Source: Bacillota bacterium (GTDB taxonomy: Bacteria > Bacillota > Clostridia > Clostridiales > Clostridiaceae). From it: DNA of 64,000 bases. Shown here one piece after another: positions 17,379-26,506 of this stretch. The DNA is taken from NCBI GenBank assembly GCA_021781655.1, contig JAJXWJ010000006.1, forward strand, positions 1-64,000. The letters are read 5' to 3'. The notes under the pieces are model-generated. The model saw only the letters and a list, made by a program, of their open reading frames with translations, was not told the DNA's origin and ran no database searches. Within the stretch, counting starts at the first letter, position 1. Each line of letters opens with the position of its first letter. The position numbers were made by a program, and so were the translations under genes.

Positions 17379-18877
17379 TCAAAGTATTTTTTTATAGATG
17401 AAAGCATAAAGAAAAATAAAGAAAAGCCTAAAACTATTATAAATGTAGTTTTTAGTGCATAATTTGTATTTGGTAAAGTATTGTTTAATATACCTAATAT
17501 GAAAAATATTAAAATGCACAATAAGCTATCGATAAAGATATCTCGTGATTTTAAGGTTATTGTACAAGTTTTCTTAATTTCCCACATATTAAGCATATAT
17601 GAGGTTGTGCTAGTTATAAAGAGTGCTATTGCAAAGCTGTATATGTTGATTTGTCTAATCCCAGCTAAAACATATAATAGTACAAGATCTTCTACTGAAA
17701 CTAATAGGGAATTTACAAGGATCTTTCCTTGTTTCCCTAGTCCGCTTAAAATTGAATATGTAGAAGCAGCAGCAAAGGTAATGGGTGCACAAATTGAACT
17801 AGAGATAATAAAGCTGCCTAAGTCGTTTCTATTAAAAAATAATAGACCTAAGCTTTTGGGTATGCAAAGGCATATTATCATTGTTGCAATGCCAATGTAG
17901 AAGGAAAGTTTTATAACAGAAACTATCCTTTCTTCTACACTCAATTTATCTCTTTCACTTAATCTTTTAGAAATATCAGGCACTAATACGGTGCACATTG
18001 ATACTATGACAATCATAGGAAAGAACGTAATATTTAAAGCCATTCCATTGAATTTGCCGATAAGTGAGAGTGCATAATCGTACTGTAAGCCGGCAGCTAC
18101 TAATCTTCTTGGAACAATAAGGGTGCAGGCAGCGTTTAAAATAGAGGATAAAAACCCATTAATGCAAAGAGGAACAGATACTATTAAAATATCAAAGAGA
18201 AGTTGGCCGTTTTTTTCTTCTTTTGAAACTACACCTTTATATTTTGATCTATAATATACAAATGCAAAATATAAAAATATAAAACTAATAAATTCGCCTA
18301 CAGTTAATGCTCCGTAGACTGCAGTGACAGTTTTTGTAATATCTATTAAAAATAAATAGTTTATAATCCCAATAGTTACAGCTATTCTAATTGCCTTTTC
18401 AAGAATATCTATAAATGCTGGTATTTTAGCCTTTGAAATACCATAAAAATATCCTTTATACACATTAGAAAGTGCTACAAAAATTAGAGCAGGGCAAATT
18501 AATTTCAAGCTATTTATAGTTCGGACATCTTTTATAAAATATATACTAATGTTTCTACTATTAAAATAGACTAATATCGATATTAATAAAGACCAAAACA
18601 AAATAAAAATAAAGGAAGTCTTCATTAATTTGTTTATATTTCTAAAATCATTTTTTGTATAAAGCATTGCTGATTTTCGAGATAATGCTACGATTAAACC
18701 ACCGCAAACTAAGCAGCAAAACAAATCGTAAACAGGCATTATTATAGAAAACAACCCTAAGCCTTCCGCTCCAAGCTTATTTGACAGTATTATTGAAAAA
18801 ACGAATCTTAATATACCTGTAGCTAGATTTGAAATAGTAAGTATTAAAGTGTCTTTATAAAAATCATCTATTTTCAT
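17375..18877 (-). CDS. second MOP-superfamily flippase (SpoVB-like)
   Basis: 500 residues with about 14 hydrophobic helices, the same fold as the convergent neighbour. Shared landmarks are KLGAEGLGLFSI (N-terminus) and VYKGYFYGISKAKIPA. The ATG at 18877 has AGGAAAGG upstream; a TTG 42 bases earlier lacks a good site. Its last codons overlap the stop of the plus-strand paralogue by 4 bp, so no terminator can sit between the two genes and antisense transcripts are expected. A sporulation role is plausible by resemblance to SpoVB but unproven. Confidence 0.8.
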   Translation of the reverse strand: MKIDDFYKDTLILTISNLATGILRFVFSIILSNKLGAEGLGLFSIIMPVYDLFCCLVCGGLIVALSRKSAMLYTKNDFRNINKLMKTSFIFILFWSLLISILVYFNSRNISIYFIKDVRTINSLKLICPALIFVALSNVYKGYFYGISKAKIPAFIDILEKAIRIAVTIGIINYLFLIDITKTVTAVYGALTVGEFISFIFLYFAFVYYRSKYKGVVSKEEKNGQLLFDILIVSVPLCINGFLSSILNAACTLIVPRRLVAAGLQYDYALSLIGKFNGMALNITFFPMIVIVSMCTVLVPDISKRLSERDKLSVEERIVSVIKLSFYIGIATMIICLCIPKSLGLLFFNRNDLGSFIISSSICAPITFAAASTYSILSGLGKQGKILVNSLLVSVEDLVLLYVLAGIRQINIYSFAIALFITSTTSYMLNMWEIKKTCTITLKSRDIFIDSLLCILIFFILGILNNTLPNTNYALKTTFIIVLGFSLFFFMLSSIKKYFD

Positions 18878-19038
18878 ATCGTTAACCTTTCCTATTGTAG
18901 CTTGTATAATTTTATTCAAAATAAAGAAGTTATATTCGTTTTTTCCTATTTATTATTAATATTATTCAAAACTTATATTATTTTAAAATTTATGATAAAA
19001 TAATTTTGAAAATAAAATATAAAAAGGTGATGTTATAT

Positions 19039-19920
19039 TTGATTATAAATTCGTATGATAAAAATGGAAAATGGCTGAAGGGAAATCTTCATGCGCATAC
19101 TGAAAATAGCAGTTGTGGAAACTACAGCTTAGAAAAGGTAATAGAAATGTATACTTCTTATAAAATGAAATATGATTTTCTAGCTATAACGGATCATTAT
19201 CATTTAACTTCTTTAACGGAGCATATTAATGACGGTATTGTTTTATTCGAAGGAGTAGAATATAAAAAAGATAAGCTTCAATTTTTAGGTGTTAATATTA
19301 AAAAATATGAAGATGATAAAGCTAATTTGATAAATCATCAAGAACTTTTTGATGAAATCAAAAAACAAAAGGGTATAAGCATTATTTGCCATCCTCATGT
19401 ATTTAATGATAACTATTGGCCTTTTGAAAAACTTATGGAGCTTGATAATTATATTGGAATAGAAATTTATAATTATAATGTAAGGCACGATAATAAAGGA
19501 AGAGCAGTAGCTGTTGACTTGTGGGACAAGCTCCTTTCAGCTGGAAAAAAGGTTTATGGTTTTGCAAATGACGATATGCACGCCTTTTCAAGGGCTGGAG
19601 GGGCTTTTAATATGGTTTTAGCAGAAAAAAAAGATAAAGAAAGCATTTTAAAAGCAATTAAAGAAGGAAGTTTTTATGCATCTACAGGAATATACATAGA
19701 AAAAATAAAACTTATAGAAAAAAGTTTATTTATTAGTGTAAAGCACCTTTCGGTTTGTTTTTCGTTAATAGGTAAAGATGGCAAAGTTTTAAAAGTGGAA
19801 CATGGTATGGATGTAACCTTTAATCTGAAAGGATATACAGATTATGTAAGAGTCGAACTTAAAAGAGAAGATGGAGCTTTTGCATGGACACAACCATTTT
19901 TTATAAGAGGTGAAGCATAA
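19039..19920 (+). CDS. PHP-domain metal-dependent phosphoesterase
   Basis: 293 residues. PHP-fold metal ligands are visible: GNLHAHTENSSCG, ITDHYHL, CHPHVF and NDDMHAF. The likely start is TTG at 19039, seven bases after AAAGGTGAT; an ATG at 19030 is too close to that site. The C-terminal third (beyond about 200) looks like a beta-rich domain, as in some CehA-type PHP hydrolases. The substrate is unknown. The stop overlaps the next start (TAATG), so it is translationally coupled to the rubrerythrin-like gene. Confidence 0.82.
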   Translation: MIINSYDKNGKWLKGNLHAHTENSSCGNYSLEKVIEMYTSYKMKYDFLAITDHYHLTSLTEHINDGIVLFEGVEYKKDKLQFLGVNIKKYEDDKANLINHQELFDEIKKQKGISIICHPHVFNDNYWPFEKLMELDNYIGIEIYNYNVRHDNKGRAVAVDLWDKLLSAGKKVYGFANDDMHAFSRAGGAFNMVLAEKKDKESILKAIKEGSFYASTGIYIEKIKLIEKSLFISVKHLSVCFSLIGKDGKVLKVEHGMDVTFNLKGYTDYVRVELKREDGAFAWTQPFFIRGEA

Positions 19921-20471
19921 TGAAATGTTTAATTTGTAATATGGAAATAAATGAGAATAATCTTTTATTTAATAAGGAAGCTTTTTTACAAAGCAATGAA
20001 GAAAACAATATTTATCATTGCCCTTTTTGTGGAGTAAGTAGCAAATTTTTAAAGGATGAAGGAGAAAGTTTGCTTTCAAAAGCATTAAAGTTAGATGAAA
20101 ACACGATTAAAATTTTAGATCATGCAATGAAGCTTGAGGTATTTAATGGTGAGTTTTATGGAGAAGCAGCTAGGCTTGCAAAAGATTTAAATTTAAAAAA
20201 AATTTTTGAAGCTTTAAGCAGAATAGAACTACTTCATGCAAAAATTCATAAAGCTTTAGGAAAATTTACAGAGATGCCTGCATTACTAAAACTGGATTAC
20301 AGTAAATATGATAGCGATAAAAAGCTTCTAGAGCTTGCTAAAATGAGAGAAAAGCACGCTGTACAATATTATGAAAAATATAAGCATGAAGTAAGTGACA
20401 AAATTATTGCTCAAGTGTTTGAAGCTTTAGCAAATGTTGAAAGAGAACATATAATATTAACATCCAAATAA
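19920..20471 (+). CDS. rubrerythrin-like ferritin-fold protein with N-terminal zinc ribbon
   Basis: 183 residues. CLIC (3-6) and CPFC (34-37) form a zinc-ribbon or rubredoxin-like site at the N-terminus, the reverse of classical rubrerythrin. The four-helix part carries the di-iron pattern E (KLEVFNGE), ExxH (ELLHAKIH), E (EKHAVQYYE) and ExxH (EREH). It is likely to bind two irons and act in peroxide or oxygen defence, or in redox sensing. It is coupled to the PHP gene by a one-base overlap and followed by a strong terminator. Confidence 0.8.
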   Translation: MKCLICNMEINENNLLFNKEAFLQSNEENNIYHCPFCGVSSKFLKDEGESLLSKALKLDENTIKILDHAMKLEVFNGEFYGEAARLAKDLNLKKIFEALSRIELLHAKIHKALGKFTEMPALLKLDYSKYDSDKKLLELAKMREKHAVQYYEKYKHEVSDKIIAQVFEALANVEREHIILTSK

Positions 20472-20481
20472 TGATTGTCAT

Positions 20482-20527
20482 ATCCTATTATCTGATTAAT
20501 ATAAATTAGGTAATAGGATTTTTTATT
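20482..20527 (+). terminator. strong intrinsic terminator
   Basis: A 16-bp stem (20482-20497 with 20504-20519, two G-U pairs), a 6-base loop and then a T run. It ends the PHP/rubrerythrin-like operon. Confidence 0.85.
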
Positions 20528-20541
20528 ATTGTGGAGGTAAA

Positions 20542-21852
20542 ATGAAAAATATATTAAAAATAGTTGTAGTTACAGCTATAATATTTTTTTTGCTTATAAT
20601 TTCTGTTAAATTTGACTTATCAAAAAATTATAGTTTTGAAATAAAAGATAAAAATATACACAGTAAAGTTTTATATAAAGGTTTAAAAAATGCTACTGAT
20701 TTTACTGCGGACAACAATGAAAATTACTTTGTAGCATTTAATAATAAAATTCAATGTATAAATAAAAATGGTTTTAGTTATACAATTTTTAAGAATAACA
20801 ATTACTCTATTTATAGTATAGAATATTACGAAAACAAACTATATTTTTCAGCAAATAACAGTATATATTGTTTAGATTTAAAAAATAAAAAAGTAATTTC
20901 AATTATGAATAATTTGCCTAATTTTGGTGATTATAAAAAGGTAATAATAAAAATAGCTAATGGATATTTATATGCAAGTATAGGTTCGGCTACTAATTCA
21001 GGGGTAGTTGGACTAGATAACAAATGGATAAATATTTTCCCCTTTGGTCATGATATAACCCCAAAAACAATAACATTAAGAGGTGAAAAGTTTGGAGACA
21101 ATAATACCGGAGCTTTTTGTCCCTATGGAACAAAAAATTATTATGGTCAAATAATATCAGAACATTTCCCAGGAAATTCATCCATAATTATATATAATTT
21201 AAAGACAGGAATGGCTGAAACCTTTGCCTATGGAATCAGAAATACCGTAGGGATGGATTTTAATAGCGATGGAAATATTGTTGCAGCAGTTGGTGGAATG
21301 GAAGATAGAGGTTTGAGACCTGTAAAAGGTGATAAGGATTCCATTTATATTATAGATAAAAATAAATGGTATGGTTTTCCAGATTATAGCGGTGGAATGC
21401 CAATTTTAACTTTTAAAGGTATGTATAATAGAAGTATAAATAACTTATTAGATAAGCATCCAACTACTTTAGTTCCTCAGCCAATATTTAGAAATAACCC
21501 TGCTGGCTCCATTGGTATCATTGCAGTAGATTGTAAAGGGGTATTGAAAGATAAGGATAATATATATTATTATGATAAAAAGAACAATGATTTATGTTAT
21601 ATTGATAATAATAGAACTACAAAGGTTGTATTAAAGGTTCCAGTTGGACAAAACATTTCATCTATTAAGTTTATAAATGATAAGTTGGCAGTTTTAAATG
21701 ATAAAGATGGTTATATTTTGGAATTTTCTAGAAATATAGAAAATAGTTCAGAGGGTTTTACTAGATTGGATTTATATAGCTTTATAATAATTATCGTAAT
21801 TTCAATTGGAACTACAATAACAATTTTAATGAAAGGCAGGGGTGAAAAATGA
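20542..21852 (+). CDS. membrane-tethered beta-propeller, sugar dehydrogenase-like
   Basis: 436 residues. One membrane helix lies at each end (about 5-24 and 408-429). Between them is an extracytoplasmic domain of repeated short beta-blades. The segment around 228-290 (AYGIRNTVGMDFNSDG, then DRG, then WYGFPDYSGG) resembles the soluble glucose/sorbosone (PQQ-type) dehydrogenase propeller. The usual catalytic His could not be placed, and anaerobic clostridia are not known for PQQ synthesis, so a binding or structural role is equally likely. The ATG follows GTGGAGG. The last codons overlap the next gene by 4 bp. Confidence 0.65.
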   Translation: MKNILKIVVVTAIIFFLLIISVKFDLSKNYSFEIKDKNIHSKVLYKGLKNATDFTADNNENYFVAFNNKIQCINKNGFSYTIFKNNNYSIYSIEYYENKLYFSANNSIYCLDLKNKKVISIMNNLPNFGDYKKVIIKIANGYLYASIGSATNSGVVGLDNKWINIFPFGHDITPKTITLRGEKFGDNNTGAFCPYGTKNYYGQIISEHFPGNSSIIIYNLKTGMAETFAYGIRNTVGMDFNSDGNIVAAVGGMEDRGLRPVKGDKDSIYIIDKNKWYGFPDYSGGMPILTFKGMYNRSINNLLDKHPTTLVPQPIFRNNPAGSIGIIAVDCKGVLKDKDNIYYYDKKNNDLCYIDNNRTTKVVLKVPVGQNISSIKFINDKLAVLNDKDGYILEFSRNIENSSEGFTRLDLYSFIIIIVISIGTTITILMKGRGEK

Positions 21853-22553
21853 GAAAAAAAATTGAAAAACAATATGGAAGAGCTGTTAGGTCAATAATGA
21901 AATCTGTAAATCCGGTTAAGAAATTAATAATAAAAACCTCATGTTTAGTTCATAAAGTTATAAATGAAAAAGCACTAGAACTTATTTTAAAGGAAGGTTT
22001 CGAAGAGCAATATAATTTTTATAAAAACAATATAAACAAGATGAATGCAGGTACTGTATGGGCGGATCAAGATTTTAAAAGTACAAATCATTTTTTTCAT
22101 TTTAAGGAAGAGAAAGGGCTGTTTGGATTTTCAAACGCATTAGTTGAATGTACAAAGTATTTTACAATAGCAATTAAATTAAATAGGTCTGAACAACTGG
22201 ATAAATCATTATTTTATTTTGGTGCAGCTTGTCATTTGGTTCAAGATGCAACAGTTCCCCAACATGTAAATAACAGACTTTTAAATAGTCATAGAAACTT
22301 TGAACTTTGGATTATGGATAGAGTAGTGAATAATAATATATCAATTAATCCTGTTAAAATAAAAAGCTATGAAAAGGTTGAAGATTATATAAAAGAAAAT
22401 GCAAAGTTTGCAAATATAATTTATGAAAAATATAATAACATTGAAATAAAAGAGGAAAGATATGAAAGTATAGCAACAAAAATAATAGAGGAAGCAGTAC
22501 AGACTACAGCAGGTATAATGTTGGATTTTTACAAAATGCTTTCTTTAAATTAA
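21849..22553 (+). CDS. zinc-dependent phospholipase C-like protein lacking a signal peptide
   Basis: 234 residues resembling the alpha-toxin/zinc phospholipase C (S1/P1 nuclease) fold. Matching zinc-ligand positions: His35 (CLVHK), WADQD (Asp73/75), NHFFH (His81/84), HLVQDATVPQH (His129, Asp133, His139), and HRNFE (His148, Glu152). Secreted enzymes of the family need a free N-terminal Trp made by signal cleavage; here the N-terminus is a basic, uncleaved stretch (RKKIEKQYGRAVR), so it probably stays in the cell. ATGA overlap with the propeller gene implies coupled translation. Substrate unknown; virulence should not be assumed. Confidence 0.75.
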   Translation: MRKKIEKQYGRAVRSIMKSVNPVKKLIIKTSCLVHKVINEKALELILKEGFEEQYNFYKNNINKMNAGTVWADQDFKSTNHFFHFKEEKGLFGFSNALVECTKYFTIAIKLNRSEQLDKSLFYFGAACHLVQDATVPQHVNNRLLNSHRNFELWIMDRVVNNNISINPVKIKSYEKVEDYIKENAKFANIIYEKYNNIEIKEERYESIATKIIEEAVQTTAGIMLDFYKMLSLN

Positions 22554-22607
22554 TTAAAAGTGTATACTATAGTTTAGTTATACGAAAGAGCAAAAGGAGA
22601 TAAAATT

Positions 22608-24272
22608 GTGAAGGTATTGTTAGTTGGGATTAATGCTAAATTTGTACACAGCAATTTGGCAGTTAGATATTTAAAAGCTTATACAAATGATTTACCCTTT
22701 GATTGTAATATAAAAGAATTTTCTATAAATGATAGGATAGAAAAGGTATTCGAAAACATAATGGAAGAAAAGCTTGAAATTATTGGCTTTTCATGTTATA
22801 TATGGAATATCGAATATGTAATTAAGCTAGCCAGTTTAATTAAAACATTAGATAAGAAAATAGAAATATTTTATGGCGGACCAGAAGTATCATATGATAG
22901 CAGTAATTTCTTGCTAAGTAATCCAGGAGATTATGTAATTGAAGGGGAAGGGGAAGAGACCTTTAGAGATTTTATTATATGGAAACTTTCAGGAAGTGAA
23001 AAGACAGCTAATATTGAAGGATTACATGTGAAAAAAGGAGATAATGTATTTTTTGGTGGTAACAGAGAACTTATTCATATGGATTCTTTAATTTTCCCTT
23101 ATCATGAAAAAGATGATTTAAATAATAAAATAGTTTATTATGAAAGCAGTAGAGGATGTCCTTTTAGTTGCAAATATTGTTTATCTTCTACTATACACGG
23201 AGTTAGATTTTTAAATTTAGATAGAGTATTGAAAGAATTACAATTTTTTATGGATAAAAAGGTTAGACTTTTAAAATTTGTGGATAGAACCTTTAATTGC
23301 AATACACAATTTGCAAAGGCAATTTGGAGATTTTTAATAGATGCAAATACAGATACTACTTTTCATTTTGAGATATCTGCAGATTTATTAAAAGATGATG
23401 AACTTGAAATATTAAAAGCTGCACCTAAAGGTCGGTTCCAATTTGAAGTAGGAGTTCAAACTACTAATGATGATGTTTTAAATAATATAGATAGACATGT
23501 GAATTTTAGCAGTATAAAGGAAAAGGTACTAGAGCTCAATAAAATTAAAAATATAAAGCAGCATTTGGATTTGATAGCAGGACTTCCAGGCGAAAACTTT
23601 GAAGCTTTTAAAAAATCCTTTAACGATGTTTATAGTATTAAGCCAGATGAAATACAGCTTGGATTTTTAAAGCTATTAAAAGGTTCTTTGATGAGAGAAG
23701 AAGCTGAAAAATGGGGAATGGTTTATTCTCCGTATGCACCATATGAAATTTTTAAAACAAATGAAGTAACCTTCGATGAAATGATAAAATTAAAAAGGGT
23801 AGAGGAAGTAGTTGATAAATATTATAATTCTCAAAAATTCAATAATATTTTGAACTATTTTATTGATAAATATAAAACACCTTTTGATTTTTATTATTCT
23901 TTAGGTAAGTTTATGAAGGTTTCAGGATATTTTGATAGAAATATTTCATCTTCAGATTATTATAAAGTATTTTTAGAGTTTAATAACACAGAAGATGAAA
24001 TTTTAAAAGAGATAATAAAATTTGATTATTTAAAATTCAACAAAAAAAAGTGGCTTCCTCCATTTTTAAATAGAAAAATAAATAGGGAAAAGGAAAGAGA
24101 AATAATTAAAAAGCTTGGAAATAATAAAGATATTCATGTAGAAGTTTTTGATTTTGATATTTTAAAGTATTTTTCTGAAGGAATAATAGAAAAAGATGAA
24201 AAATATTTAATATTTGATGTTCAAAATGAAGAAAATATATACACTTACAAGGATCAGGTTGTGGCACAATAG
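22608..24272 (+). CDS. B12-binding radical SAM protein (DUF4080 type)
   Basis: 554 residues. An N-terminal cobalamin-binding Rossmann domain (about 1-140, beginning KVLLVGINAKFVHSN) is followed by a radical SAM barrel with the cluster motif CPFSCKYC (about residues 184-191), then a C-terminal extension (about 370-554) typical of clostridial DUF4080 proteins. It probably catalyses a methylation or rearrangement using B12 and S-adenosylmethionine; the substrate is unknown. It starts with GTG at 22608 after AAAGGAGA. The stop codon lies inside a perfect hairpin. Confidence 0.87.
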   Translation: MKVLLVGINAKFVHSNLAVRYLKAYTNDLPFDCNIKEFSINDRIEKVFENIMEEKLEIIGFSCYIWNIEYVIKLASLIKTLDKKIEIFYGGPEVSYDSSNFLLSNPGDYVIEGEGEETFRDFIIWKLSGSEKTANIEGLHVKKGDNVFFGGNRELIHMDSLIFPYHEKDDLNNKIVYYESSRGCPFSCKYCLSSTIHGVRFLNLDRVLKELQFFMDKKVRLLKFVDRTFNCNTQFAKAIWRFLIDANTDTTFHFEISADLLKDDELEILKAAPKGRFQFEVGVQTTNDDVLNNIDRHVNFSSIKEKVLELNKIKNIKQHLDLIAGLPGENFEAFKKSFNDVYSIKPDEIQLGFLKLLKGSLMREEAEKWGMVYSPYAPYEIFKTNEVTFDEMIKLKRVEEVVDKYYNSQKFNNILNYFIDKYKTPFDFYYSLGKFMKVSGYFDRNISSSDYYKVFLEFNNTEDEILKEIIKFDYLKFNKKKWLPPFLNRKINREKEREIIKKLGNNKDIHVEVFDFDILKYFSEGIIEKDEKYLIFDVQNEENIYTYKDQVVAQ

Positions 24273-24288
24273 TAATTGTGCCACAACC
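24257..24288. terminator. perfect 14-bp hairpin between convergent units
   Basis: Arms at 24257-24270 and 24275-24288 (each GGTTGTGGCACAAT or its complement) with a 4-base loop AGTA. It spans the stop codon of the radical SAM gene and abuts the end of the ech operon. No T run follows on either strand, so it may stabilise 3' ends rather than terminate by itself. Confidence 0.55.
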
Positions 24289-24290
24289 CC

Positions 24291-24617
24291 TTAGGAGTTT
24301 TTTGAAACTTTAAAAATTACTTTTTCTTTTGCAGGATAAATCCTTTCATTTGAAAGAATTATTGATTTTTTAGGGCAGGATGTTATACATTCAGAGCATA
24401 TAATACAGCGAAATGTGTTTAACTCGATAGTTTTATTGGTTCTATCTACTTTTATTGCATCTGCTGGACATTTTCTAGCACATAACCCGCAATAAATGCA
24501 GTTTTCGGAATTAAAAATTACATGGCCTCTACTTCTTTCAAAAGTAAGTCGGGTTTCAAAAGGATATTTTCTTGTTGCTGGTTTATGAAAAAGATTTTGC
24601 ATAATTAATTTAAACAT
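24291..24617 (-). CDS. echF: Ech hydrogenase subunit F, 2[4Fe-4S] ferredoxin-like
   Basis: 108 residues with two cluster motifs, CIYCGLCARKCP and CIICSECITSCP, like NuoI/HycF. It passes electrons between ferredoxin and the small subunit of the membrane-bound hydrogenase. It is the last gene of the minus-strand operon, 18 bp after echE. An AGGTG site precedes the ATG. Confidence 0.88.
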   Translation of the reverse strand: MFKLIMQNLFHKPATRKYPFETRLTFERSRGHVIFNSENCIYCGLCARKCPADAIKVDRTNKTIELNTFRCIICSECITSCPKKSIILSNERIYPAKEKVIFKVSKNS

Positions 24618-24635
24618 TAAATAAACACCTCATAT

Positions 24636-25709
24636 TTATCTTTCTGTACAACTAATGCAAGGGTCTATTGTCAAAATAAAAACAGGTACGTCAGCTAACT
24701 CACAGCCAGGTAACATCTTTAAAATAGATGGAATGTTTGCAAAGGTTGGAGTTCTGATTTTTAACCTAGATAGATTTTTAGTTCCATTAGCTTTAATGTA
24801 ATAAATTGCTTCTCCACGAGGCTGTTCTATTCGAGAGATTGCTTCACCCTTTGGAAAACCTTTAAAGGGAATTGAAATTTCACCTTTTGGAAGAAGCTTT
24901 AATGCTTCTAATATTAAGTCTAGCGATTGATAAATTTCTTTTATTCTTACCACTGTTCTGCCATAACAGTCGCAATTGTTAACAACTATAGGTGAAAAGC
25001 TTAAGTATTTATAGGCACTATAACCAGTTGTTCGAAGATCTAAGGGAATACCGCTCCCTTTTGCTACTGGGCCAACAGCTGACAAGCTTTCAATGTCTTC
25101 TTTATTTAAAATCCCCTTATCTACAAGTCGCTTTTTTACTGTGTAGTTTTTTAAAAATACATTTTCTAATTCCTTTATTTCTGGTTTTAATTCCAAGCAA
25201 AGCTTTGACAGCATCGATATGTGATCCTCGCATAAATCTTTTTTTATTCCACCTATTTTATTAGCAGAAATAATAATTCTATTTCCGGTAGTCATTTCAA
25301 AAAAATCTAAAACTTTTTCTCTATATTTGAAGCATTCCATAAATAGACTTTCAAAACCAATTGCATCGGCTAAAAAACCTAGCCAAAGAAGATGACTTTG
25401 AACCCTTGAAACCTCAGCAAAAATTGTCCTTATAAATTCAGCTCTTTCCGGAATTTTTATATCCATTACATTTTCAATTGCTCTAGCATATGCCATTGAA
25501 TGCATAAAACTGCATATGCCACAAACTCTTTCTACAATGTAAAGCGTTTGTGTGAAGTCCTTTATTTCTGCCAGCTTCTCTAAACCTCTATGGACGTAAC
25601 CTAAAGATGGCAGTGCTTCTACTACTTTGTCATCTTCAATAATAAGTTTTAACTGAAGAGGTTCAGGAAGTACTGGGTGCTGAGGACCAAAGGGAATTAC
25701 AGTTGGCAT
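24636..25709 (-). CDS. echE: Ech hydrogenase large subunit, [NiFe] catalytic
   Basis: 357 residues. The [NiFe] active-site ligands are the N-terminal RVCGIC and the C-terminal DPCISC. The chain ends three residues after the last ligand, so no C-terminal peptide remains to be removed during maturation; this is a feature I recall for some group 4 hydrogenases. It is homologous to NuoD but keeps all four nickel cysteines, which supports hydrogenase function rather than complex I. No hyp maturation genes are in the window. An AAAGGAGT site precedes the ATG. Confidence 0.92.
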   Translation of the reverse strand: MPTVIPFGPQHPVLPEPLQLKLIIEDDKVVEALPSLGYVHRGLEKLAEIKDFTQTLYIVERVCGICSFMHSMAYARAIENVMDIKIPERAEFIRTIFAEVSRVQSHLLWLGFLADAIGFESLFMECFKYREKVLDFFEMTTGNRIIISANKIGGIKKDLCEDHISMLSKLCLELKPEIKELENVFLKNYTVKKRLVDKGILNKEDIESLSAVGPVAKGSGIPLDLRTTGYSAYKYLSFSPIVVNNCDCYGRTVVRIKEIYQSLDLILEALKLLPKGEISIPFKGFPKGEAISRIEQPRGEAIYYIKANGTKNLSRLKIRTPTFANIPSILKMLPGCELADVPVFILTIDPCISCTER

Positions 25710-25727
25710 AATGATGACTCCTTTCTA

Positions 25728-26075
25728 TTATTTGCTTTCAGTTAATGGTATTATATTTTTATCTGTCATATAAAGATGACCTCTATAGTCAATTTTAAGG
25801 TTCAAAAAAGTAAAACCATATAAATCTTGATATTCATTTTCTATTAAAAAAGCACTGCTATATATGTTTGATATACTATCTATACAATCAAAAGGTTTAA
25901 CTAAAATTCTTAAATGCTTCATTTGAAAATTATAATCAAAATGATAGGTAAGTTCATAATTTCCATCTTCCTTTTCTGCTGTTAAGCTAGCAAATCTGAA
26001 ACCTTTTTTTTTCATCACGGTGACTTCGCTAATCAATGTTTCCTTATTAATTAAAATTAAGTTGTTTAACAACAT
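25728..26075 (-). CDS. echD: Ech hydrogenase subunit D (NuoC-like)
   Basis: 115 residues. A short NuoC/30-kDa-type subunit with the C-terminal family segment NEYQDLYGFTFLNL. It should support the small and large subunits on the cytosolic arm. The ATG at 26075 follows AAAGGAGG and overlaps the end of echC by 29 bp in another frame. Confidence 0.85.
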   Translation of the reverse strand: MLLNNLILINKETLISEVTVMKKKGFRFASLTAEKEDGNYELTYHFDYNFQMKHLRILVKPFDCIDSISNIYSSAFLIENEYQDLYGFTFLNLKIDYRGHLYMTDKNIIPLTESK

Positions 26076-26490
26076 TATTCCTCCTTTTTTCTTCCAATAT
26101 AGCTGTTCCAGAAATTATACCATCAAGTATTGCTTCTGGTTTAGGACAGCAACCTGGCACATATATATCTACAGGAATGAGTTTGTCTATGCCTCCAATA
26201 ACATTGTAGCAGCTGTGAAATATGCCACCAGTGCTGGCACATGCCCCAACAGCAATGACTACTTTAGGAGATGGAATTTGCTCATAAATATTTAAAAGTA
26301 CAGCTTTGTTTTTATTATTTACAGATCCGGTTACAATCATTATATCTGCTTGCTTAGGTGTTCCTATATTTAAAACTCCGAACCTTTCTGCATCATACAG
26401 TGGAGTTAGAGATGCCAAAAATTCAATGTCACAGCCGTTACAGCTATTACAGTTAACATGAACTATCCAAGGGGAATTTTTAATAGACAT
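26047..26490 (-). CDS. echC: Ech hydrogenase small subunit (NuoB-like)
   Basis: 147 residues. Binds the proximal [4Fe-4S] cluster next to the [NiFe] site: CNGCD, GACAS and PGCCPKP are the ligand motifs, as in NuoB. It starts at the ATG at 26490, nine bases after GGAAG; a GTG 9 bases earlier overlaps the ribosome site. Confidence 0.9.
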   Translation of the reverse strand: MSIKNSPWIVHVNCNSCNGCDIEFLASLTPLYDAERFGVLNIGTPKQADIMIVTGSVNNKNKAVLLNIYEQIPSPKVVIAVGACASTGGIFHSCYNVIGGIDKLIPVDIYVPGCCPKPEAILDGIISGTAILEEKRRNNVVKQLNFN

Positions 26491-26506
26491 TATTAACACT
26501 TCCTTT

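Noticed and set aside
21849-22553. Toxin interpretation of the phospholipase C-like protein
   Set aside because: It lacks a signal peptide, the N-terminal Trp and the membrane-binding C-terminal domain of alpha-toxin; calling it a toxin would go beyond the sequence.
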